A DNA stretch of 12,501 nucleotides, from NCBI GenBank assembly GCA_039915505.1, contig JBDSND010000136.1, positions 1 to 12,501 of the forward strand. Reading direction: 5' to 3'. A program made the translations under genes and the position numbers. Positions 7,794-12,501 of this stretch are shown here, piece by piece. Numbering within the stretch: the stretch's first letter is position 1; every line of letters begins with the position of its first letter. Below the pieces are notes generated by a model. The model saw nothing but the letters and a program-made list of their open reading frames with translations, did not search any database and was not told the origin of the DNA. This stretch comes from CAIWHR01 sp039915505 (lineage in GTDB: Bacteria > Pseudomonadota > Gammaproteobacteria > Burkholderiales > Casimicrobiaceae).

Positions 7794-7816
7794 AGTCCGG
7801 CGCGGCACACCGGACT
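7794..7816. repeat. Perfect 7-bp inverted repeat downstream of the Pht5-like gene
   Basis: AGTCCGG at 7794-7800 and CCGGACT at 7810-7816 are exact reverse complements around a 9-nt loop, 70-92 nt beyond the stop of the Pht5-like gene on the - strand. It could be a weak transcription end or a regulator-binding site for the downstream receptor gene. Neither side carries a T-run, so an intrinsic terminator is not supported. Confidence 0.35.
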
Positions 7817-7885
7817 CCGCAGTCATGGCGATGGCTGCGCGCGGATAGCAACGCGGGCGATCGGTGCGACGGCGCCCAGCCTGGC

Positions 7886-8782
7886 TCAATCATCGAGGCT
7901 GCCGGTCACCTCGTCGAACAACTCGTCCACCGTAAGCGGTCGTGGCAGCAGGCCCTGTCGCTGCGCATAGTCGATCGCAACTTCGAGATTGCGGCGGTTC
8001 GCCGCGTAACCGAAAGGATTGAGATCGGGTCCGCCGTCATCGCGCAGTGCAGCACGCGCACGGCTTGCGGCGAGCATGCGGTAGACCTCGCGTACCGCGT
8101 CGGGACGGCTGCGCGACAGGGCCGACGTCACGGTCACCATGTGGTTGATCTGGATCGCGCCGTGGCGGCGATGCCATACCGTCGCCGCCGCATCGGGCTC
8201 GGGGATGAGGCGCCGCAGCCGCGGGTCGGGAAGGCTGGCGTCCGCGAGCACCGCGGCATCGAGCTCGCCCGCCAGCAGGAGATCGACCGCCGACGTCCCC
8301 GGCGGCGCCCTTTCGACGTTGTCCGGATCCTCGAACTCGGCCACATGCGGCGCCTCGAAGGTCACCCAGCGCACCCGGTCGATGTCGACGCCGTGGTCCT
8401 CGGCTAGGATGCCGCGAAGCCACGTCACGGTCGTCACCGAGTACGCTCGAATGCCGACCCGCTTGCCCTCGAGATCCCTGGGCGCGCGCGCGCCCCAAGC
8501 CGCGTTGTAAACGAGATACGGATGCTGGAAACGGGAGAGCACCACCGCCGGAAGCAGCACCAGCGGCTTGCCGTGCGCCTTGGCGATCAAGAAGGTCATG
8601 ATCGCGAGCTCGGCGACGTCGAAGGCGAGCTCGCGGACGACCCTTTTGAAAGCCGTCGCGGGCCGGGCGATGTCGGCAAAGATGAGCTCCACCGAGGACG
8701 AGACAATATCGCCCCGACGCAGCGCCGCCGTGACGGGATAATCGCCGAGAAGGGTCTGCAGCGGAAGACAATCGTCGAGCAT
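7886..8782 (-). CDS. Substrate-binding-fold protein, 4,5-dihydroxyphthalate decarboxylase (Pht5)-like
   Basis: The 298-residue protein reads like the Pht5 / ABC substrate-binding (type 2 periplasmic-binding fold) family: LLGDYPVT (11-18), FDVAELAIMTFLIAKAHG (54-71), SRFQHPYLVYNA (83-94), the PRDLEGKRVGIRAY block (101-114), TWLRGILAEDHGVD (120-133), and a late NPFGYAANRRNLE (255-267). Pht5 removes a carboxyl group from 4,5-dihydroxyphthalate; many relatives annotated this way have unproven substrates. There is no signal peptide at the ATG at 8782 (MLDDCLPLQ), arguing for a cytoplasmic enzyme or sensor-like protein rather than a transport receptor. The ribosome site upstream is weak. It is divergent from the lipoprotein gene (152-nt gap) and lies upstream of the Bug receptor on the same strand. 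No phthalate dioxygenase or other ring-degradation gene is in the window, so the substrate is open. Confidence 0.85.
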   Translation of the reverse strand: MLDDCLPLQTLLGDYPVTAALRRGDIVSSSVELIFADIARPATAFKRVVRELAFDVAELAIMTFLIAKAHGKPLVLLPAVVLSRFQHPYLVYNAAWGARAPRDLEGKRVGIRAYSVTTVTWLRGILAEDHGVDIDRVRWVTFEAPHVAEFEDPDNVERAPPGTSAVDLLLAGELDAAVLADASLPDPRLRRLIPEPDAAATVWHRRHGAIQINHMVTVTSALSRSRPDAVREVYRMLAASRARAALRDDGGPDLNPFGYAANRRNLEVAIDYAQRQGLLPRPLTVDELFDEVTGSLDD

Positions 8783-8921
8783 GGTCGTCCAGTTTGTAGG
8801 CGGCGATTGTAGCGAATCCTGCCCGGTGTCCGACAGGCGATATCCGCGACGTCCGATTCCCCGTCGAACGCTCGGCCTCTAGGGTTCAGGTCACGCGAGC
8901 ACTGGCGCCGCGTGATCACTC

Positions 8922-8927
8922 AGGAGG
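8922..8927 (+). promoter_or_regulatory. Consensus Shine-Dalgarno of the lipoprotein gene
   Basis: AGGAGG with 7-nt spacing to the ATG at 8935. It is a full consensus site and suggests efficient translation, as expected for an abundant small envelope lipoprotein. Confidence 0.8.
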
Positions 8928-8934
8928 AATCAGC

Positions 8935-9378
8935 ATGCGCAAAAATTACACCAAGCCCTGGATGGCCGTCGGCATGGCGGCTGCCGTCGCGCTCACGCTC
9001 GCGGGCTGCAACACCATTGCCGGCTTTGGCCGCGACGTCGAGCGCGGTGGCGAGAAGGTGCAGGACGCCTCGCTGAAGGTCCGTGCGGACTGGCGCGCAG
9101 CGCGGCGGCACAGCGAATCCGAGTACGACGAAGCACGCCGGCGCTGCGATACCGGCAGTGTCGCGGAGCGCGATGCCTGTCGCGATCGCGCCCGGGTGCA
9201 ATACAGTGCCGGCGTCAACCAGGCGCGGACGACCTATCGTCGCAGCGAGATGAAGAGCGTCTCCGAGGCGGAACGGCTCGAGGACCAATACGAGGCCGCG
9301 CGCGACCGTTGCAATGCGATGCGCGGCGCCGACGAGGATCGCTGCATCGACGACGCCCGCCGCCGTTATCTGCGGTGA
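8935..9378 (+). CDS. Small lipoprotein with entericidin-like N-terminus and twin C-x10-C repeats
   Basis: A 147-residue protein with a lipoprotein signal: basic MRKNYTK, hydrophobic core, and lipobox LAGC with the acylated Cys25. Asn26 at the +2 position predicts outer-membrane sorting. The stretch after the Cys, CNTIAGFGRDVERGGEKVQ, resembles entericidin A/B lipoproteins (CNT..G.G.D...GG), but entericidins end near residue 50, while this protein continues for about 100 charged, helical residues. That extension holds two similar units: YDEARRRC...C with Cys71/Cys82 followed by RDRARVQY, and YEAARDRC...C with Cys126/Cys137 followed by IDDARRRY. Each has exactly ten residues between its cysteines, suggesting disulfide-stapled helical hairpins in the periplasm. 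Function unknown. A strong ribosome site precedes it, and a proline-rich ORF overlaps its stop. Confidence 0.9.
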   Translation: MRKNYTKPWMAVGMAAAVALTLAGCNTIAGFGRDVERGGEKVQDASLKVRADWRAARRHSESEYDEARRRCDTGSVAERDACRDRARVQYSAGVNQARTTYRRSEMKSVSEAERLEDQYEAARDRCNAMRGADEDRCIDDARRRYLR

Positions 9379-9587
9379 TCACCGCAGCCGAAGAACCGTG
9401 CGCGGTGGACCCGGTGCAGCCACCGGGAAAGCCCGCGCCGGAGCCGGTGGACGATCCGCCGGCTCCGCACCGGCCCGGGCCGGATGCGCCCGTAGAGGAG
9501 CCGCCGACGCCGGACGAGCCTGCTCCGGTGCATGGCGCGCCCCCGCGTTTGGGGCGCCCGGGAATGACGATTGGGCTCAGCTCGTAG
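9375..9587 (+). CDS. Small proline-rich acidic protein (70 aa), hypothetical
   Basis: A GTG at 9375 overlaps the lipoprotein stop (GTGA) and opens a 70-residue frame beginning MITAAEEPCAVDP. The body is rich in Pro with alternating Asp/Glu: PEPVDDPPAPHRPGPD (22-37) and EEPPTPDEPAPV (41-52). It looks like the short Pro/acid-rich proteins often annotated as hypothetical in proteobacteria, and its composition is unlike the Arg/Ala/Ser/Gly-rich products of chance frames in GC-rich DNA. There is no signal peptide, membrane segment or known domain; it should be disordered. Translation would be coupled to the upstream lipoprotein, as there is no separate ribosome site. The frame extends further upstream within the lipoprotein gene, but that part is not protein-like. 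It may still be a chance ORF. Confidence 0.5.
   Translation: MITAAEEPCAVDPVQPPGKPAPEPVDDPPAPHRPGPDAPVEEPPTPDEPAPVHGAPPRLGRPGMTIGLSS
9537..9557. repeat. 7-bp inverted repeat near the end of the proline-rich ORF
   Basis: GCGCCCC at 9537-9543 pairs exactly with GGGGCGC at 9551-9557 around a 7-nt loop. It lies 30 nt before the ORF's stop, in the gap that would otherwise separate the lipoprotein gene from the convergent dctM. No T-run follows on either strand. If the proline-rich ORF is not real, this would be the best candidate for the lipoprotein transcript end. Confidence 0.35.
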
Positions 9588-9649
9588 GGCAGAGGTCACG
9601 GCGGGCATCTAGTACTAGTCGGACAGACATCGCCCGGCGCGTCGTCAGC

Positions 9650-10927
9650 CTAGAACAGGAGATTCGGCAGCCAGAGCGAGATCTGCGGCACGTAGGTGAT
9701 GATGACCAGGAAGACCAGCAGGACGGAGAGCCACGGCAACGCGGCCCGCACAACCTGCATGACCGACATCCCGGTGATGCCCGCGGTCACGAACAAGTTG
9801 AGCCCGACCGGCGGCGTGACCATGCCGATCTCGAGGTTCACGACCATGATGATGCCCAGGTGCACCGGGTCGATGCCGAGCTGGGTGGCGATTGGAAACA
9901 GGATGGGCGCGAGAATCAGGATGATGCCGGTCGGTTCCATGAAGTTTCCGGCGATCAGCAGGAGCAGGTTGACTACGATCAGGAATTGCCAGGGCGCCAT
10001 GCCCATGGACACGATCTGCTCGGCGATCGTCTGAGGGATGCGCTCGGTGGTGAGCACGTAGGCGAAGAGCAAAGCGTTGGCAATGATGAACATCAGCATC
10101 ACCGTGACCCGGCCGGCGTCGACCAGCACCTTGGGGACATTGCGCAAGCCGATGTCTCGGTAGATGAACACGGCCACCACGAAGGCGTAGATCGCGGCGA
10201 CGGCGGCCGCCTCAGTCGGCGTGAACACCCCGCCGTAAATACCTCCGAGGATGATCACCAGCAACAGCATGCCCCACAGCGAATCGCGCCCGGCGATGAG
10301 GACTTCGCGAAACGGCACCCTGGGCTGGCGGGGAAGATCGATCATCCGCGCACGGATGTAGATGGCGGCCATCAGCATGAGACCCAGCAGGATCCCCGGA
10401 ATGACGCCCGCCATGAACAGCTTGCCGACCGAGGTCGAGGTCGCCGCCGCGTAGACCACCATCACGATCGATGGGGGGATCAGGATGCCGAGCGTGCCCG
10501 CATTGCAAATGAGGCCCGCGGCGAAGGACTGCGAGTACCCCGCCTTGGTCATGCCGGCGATGACGATCGAGCCCACCGCCACCACGGTCGCGGGCGATGA
10601 CCCGGAAACGGCGGCGAACAACATGCAGGCGAGCACCGAGGCCATGCCGAGACCCGCGCGCAAATGACCGATGCACGCGTTCGCGAAACGGATCATTCGT
10701 CGCGCTACCCCGCCCGTGGTCATGAACGCGCCGGACAGGATGAAGAAAGGGATCGCCAGCAGGGTGAACTGCTCGGAGGTCTCGTACAGCTTGAGGGCCT
10801 GCGAAGCGAGCGACGCGTGACCGAAGAACAGGATCGTCAGCACCGAGGCGAGACCAAGCGAAACGGCGATGGGCATGCCCACGAGCATGAAGGCGAAGAG
10901 CATGACAAAGAGCGCAACCGTGGTCAT
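9650..10927 (-). CDS. dctM: TRAP transporter large permease DctM
   Basis: A 425-residue, very hydrophobic inner-membrane protein with about 12 predicted membrane segments, the usual size for DctM. Family motifs are clear: an N-terminal FMLVGMPIAVSLGLAS, the AIPFFILSGAFM region (59-70), GSSPATVVAVGS (109-120), GTLGILIPPSIVMVVY (144-159), GGVFTPTEAAAVA, and the late MVTPPVGLNLFV. DctM is the ion-coupled (normally sodium) translocation subunit working with DctQ and the periplasmic receptor DctP. The ATG at 10927 overlaps the dctQ stop (ATGA), so the two permease subunits are translationally coupled. It is the last gene of the operon and ends 62 nt from the convergent proline-rich ORF; no obvious hairpin terminator lies in that gap. 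Confidence 0.96.
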   Translation of the reverse strand: MTTVALFVMLFAFMLVGMPIAVSLGLASVLTILFFGHASLASQALKLYETSEQFTLLAIPFFILSGAFMTTGGVARRMIRFANACIGHLRAGLGMASVLACMLFAAVSGSSPATVVAVGSIVIAGMTKAGYSQSFAAGLICNAGTLGILIPPSIVMVVYAAATSTSVGKLFMAGVIPGILLGLMLMAAIYIRARMIDLPRQPRVPFREVLIAGRDSLWGMLLLVIILGGIYGGVFTPTEAAAVAAIYAFVVAVFIYRDIGLRNVPKVLVDAGRVTVMLMFIIANALLFAYVLTTERIPQTIAEQIVSMGMAPWQFLIVVNLLLLIAGNFMEPTGIILILAPILFPIATQLGIDPVHLGIIMVVNLEIGMVTPPVGLNLFVTAGITGMSVMQVVRAALPWLSVLLVFLVIITYVPQISLWLPNLLF

Positions 10928-11466
10928 CGCGCTTTCGGGCCGGATTTCTCGAATTCGGCTTTCTGCTTCAGCATCTCCTCGGCCTCGTCACCCAGCAGGT
11001 GCGCTTCCTGGCCGCGCACGAGGCGTACGAGCACCTGGATGAAGCGCAGGAAGAGGAGGGCGAAGCCGACCGGCAGAGCCAGGCGCGGCACCCACAGGGG
11101 CACGGGAATGTCCTGGGCGAGGGTACCGATCTCGAGCATCTTGCCGACGTAGTTCCAGCTGCCGACGAACACGATGCCGGCATAGGCAATGCAACCCACC
11201 GTCGCCACGATCGATACCCTACGCGCGGCACCGGGGCCGAGCGATTTGACGAGTGCATCGACGCCGATGTGCGAGCCCACGCGCACGCCATAGGACATGC
11301 CAAGGAAGATGAGCCAGGCGAAGCAGAACGTGACGAGTTCGAGCGCCCAGACGAAGCTGTAGTTGAAAATGTAACGGGCGATGACCTGCGAGAAGCTGAC
11401 AATCGTCATGAACGCGAGCAGGAAGGCGATAAGGCCTTCCTCCAGGCGCCCGAACCAACTCAGCAC
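10924..11466 (-). CDS. dctQ: TRAP transporter small permease DctQ
   Basis: A 180-residue membrane protein with four predicted segments (about residues 10-30, 43-60, 84-103 and 125-148), the DctQ plan. Family features are the RYIFNYSFVWALELVTFCFAW-type stretch (31-51, charge-bracketed), FLGMSYGVRVGSHIGVD (54-70) and an LPVGFALLFLRFIQ helix. It starts with GTG at 11466; a GGAGGT on the - strand just upstream supports this, and a nearby ATG is out of frame. A charged 30-residue C-terminal tail (from about 151) is on the cytoplasmic side by inference. DctQ binds DctM to form the membrane complex. It follows dctP by 26 nt and overlaps dctM by 4 nt. Confidence 0.94.
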   Translation of the reverse strand: MLSWFGRLEEGLIAFLLAFMTIVSFSQVIARYIFNYSFVWALELVTFCFAWLIFLGMSYGVRVGSHIGVDALVKSLGPGAARRVSIVATVGCIAYAGIVFVGSWNYVGKMLEIGTLAQDIPVPLWVPRLALPVGFALLFLRFIQVLVRLVRGQEAHLLGDEAEEMLKQKAEFEKSGPKAR

Positions 11467-11492
11467 GACACCTCCATGGGGCCGTGCCGAGC

Positions 11493-12479
11493 CTACTTGT
11501 TCACTTTCTGCGCTGCGGTAATGAGATCCTTGCCGATGTCGCCCTCAAACTTGCTCCAGACCGGCGCCATGGCCTTGCGCCACGCCGCCAGGTCCTCCTT
11601 GCTGAGCGTCTGGATCTTCGCCTTGCCAGCATCCGTGATCTGCTTCTTGTCGCGCTGGTTGATGTCCTCGGCGAGCTTGTTGCCGAACGCAGTCGCTTCA
11701 TCCATGGCTTTTTGCAACCCGGCCTTGACGTCGGCGGGCAGCCCATTCCACCACTTGGTGTTGGTAATGACCATGTAGTCGATCACGCCATGATTAGTCT
11801 CGGCGATGGATTTCTGCACCTCGAAGAACTTCTGGGTGTAGATGTTGCTCCAGGTGTTTTCCTGGCCGTCCACCACGCCGGTCTGCAGCGCCTGGTAGAC
11901 CTCGGCGAAGGCCATCTTCTGGGGGTTGGCGCCGAGTGCCCGGAACTGTGCCTCGAGCACGTCGGACTGCTGGATGCGGAACTTGAGGCCCTTCACGTCC
12001 TCGGGACGCTTCAGCTGCGCCTTGTTGGAGGACATCTGCTTCATGCCGTTGTGCCAGTAACCCAGCCCGGTGATGCCCTTGCTCGTCATCGACTCGAGCA
12101 GCGCCTTACCGTCGGCGCTCTGCTGGAACCGATTAACGGCATCCAGGTCGTCGAATAGGAAGGGCAGGTCGAATACCTGCACCTTCTTGGTGTACCGGTC
12201 GAACTTGGACAGCGAGGTGGCGAGGAACTGCACATCGCCGAGCAGCAGGGCATCGAGTTCTTGGGCGTCGCCGAAGAGCTGGGAATTCGGGAACACCTGC
12301 ACCTGCACCTTGCCCGGCAGGAGCTTCTCGGCGACCTCCTTGAATTTGAGCGCCGCCTGGCCTTTCGGCGTCTTTTCCGCGACGACGTGGCTGAACTTGA
12401 TAATGATGGGCTGCTGCGCCTGGGTCGCGCCGATGAGCGCGAAGGCAGCCACGGCAACAATGAGCCGTAAGAATGGCAT
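11493..12479 (-). CDS. dctP: TRAP transporter periplasmic receptor DctP (C4-dicarboxylate type)
   Basis: A 328-residue protein with a signal peptide (residues 1-21, ending GATQA before QQP). The ATG at 12479 has AGGAGG on the - strand 5-6 nt upstream. Typical DctP features are IIIKFSHVVAEKTPKG (25-40), FPNSQLFGD (63-71), the DLPFLFDD segment (104-111), YWHNGMKQMS (141-150), LKFRIQQS with the conserved substrate-binding Arg168, ALGANPQKMAFAEVYQALQTG (181-201) and VDGQENTW (203-210). The Arg normally pairs with the substrate carboxylate. The pattern is closest to C4-dicarboxylate (malate, succinate, fumarate) receptors as I know them, but other organic acids are possible. It is the first gene of dctP-dctQ-dctM; only 22 bases upstream are in the window, so the promoter and any DctBD-type regulator genes are not visible. 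Confidence 0.95.
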   Translation of the reverse strand: MPFLRLIVAVAAFALIGATQAQQPIIIKFSHVVAEKTPKGQAALKFKEVAEKLLPGKVQVQVFPNSQLFGDAQELDALLLGDVQFLATSLSKFDRYTKKVQVFDLPFLFDDLDAVNRFQQSADGKALLESMTSKGITGLGYWHNGMKQMSSNKAQLKRPEDVKGLKFRIQQSDVLEAQFRALGANPQKMAFAEVYQALQTGVVDGQENTWSNIYTQKFFEVQKSIAETNHGVIDYMVITNTKWWNGLPADVKAGLQKAMDEATAFGNKLAEDINQRDKKQITDAGKAKIQTLSKEDLAAWRKAMAPVWSKFEGDIGKDLITAAQKVNK

Positions 12480-12501
12480 GAGATCCTCCTGGTCGATGAT
12501 T

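Larger units (their letters stand above)
7562..7885. other. Intergenic region upstream of the Bug receptor gene
   Basis: About 324 bases between two co-directional - strand genes. Apart from the receptor's ribosome site (7567-7572) I see no supported gene: small frames on both strands lack ribosome sites and recognisable content. The region should hold the promoter of the receptor-sirtuin pair, but no clear -10/-35 pair stands out. It contains a perfect 7-bp inverted repeat, listed separately. Confidence 0.4.

Noticed and set aside
7672..7893. 73-residue - strand frame with a hydrophobic ending in the gap before the Bug receptor
   Set aside because: The last 20 residues look membrane-like, but there is no ribosome site, the first part is composition noise, and it overlaps the end of the Pht5-like gene.
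9314..10600. 428-residue open frame on the + strand
   Set aside because: It runs antisense to dctM and is extremely rich in His, Asp, Gln and Arg, as expected from reading membrane-protein codons backwards. dctM is unmistakable on the other strand.

Overview
The window is a 12.5 kb piece of a GC-rich proteobacterial chromosome, most likely from a betaproteobacterium of the Burkholderiales type. The evidence is the high GC with strong third-position GC bias, an orphan Bug/TctC-type periplasmic receptor (a family greatly expanded in that group), a DctPQM TRAP transporter, and a yeaG-yeaH-ycgB-like stress operon. I see no tRNA, rRNA, CRISPR array, insertion sequence or phage gene.

Layout. (1) Positions 1-3662, + strand: the 3' part of prkA/yeaG, then yeaH, then a spoVR/ycgB homologue, all co-directional. 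In proteobacteria this trio is a stationary-phase and starvation module: a PrkA AAA+/kinase-like protein, a von Willebrand A protein with a complete metal-binding site, and a SpoVR protein, all cytoplasmic. (2) Positions 3700-5376, - strand, convergent to spoVR: an uncharacterised exported protein whose N-terminal half has a caspase/CHAT-like His...Cys arrangement and whose C-terminal half is a helical, HEAT-like repeat region. (3) Positions 5688-7561, - strand: a Bug/TctC solute receptor followed, with an ATGA stop/start overlap, by a SIR2-family deacylase. (4) Positions 7886-8782, - strand: a substrate-binding-fold protein of the 4,5-dihydroxyphthalate decarboxylase (Pht5)-like family with no signal peptide. 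(5) Positions 8935-9587, + strand: a small lipoprotein with an entericidin-like N-terminus and two C-x10-C repeats, then an overlapping proline-rich 70-residue ORF. (6) Positions 9650-12479, - strand: a complete dctP-dctQ-dctM TRAP operon, probably for a C4-dicarboxylate or similar organic acid.

How the parts fit. The PrkA-YeaH-SpoVR operon and the TRAP operon are standard modules and are intact apart from the cut 5' end of prkA. The middle of the window is less ordinary: a secreted protease-like protein of unknown role, a sirtuin translationally coupled to a periplasmic receptor, and an envelope lipoprotein paired with a proline-rich microprotein. The best candidates for something undescribed are the caspase-like exported protein and the lipoprotein/microprotein pair. 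I see no evidence of a defence island or mobile element.
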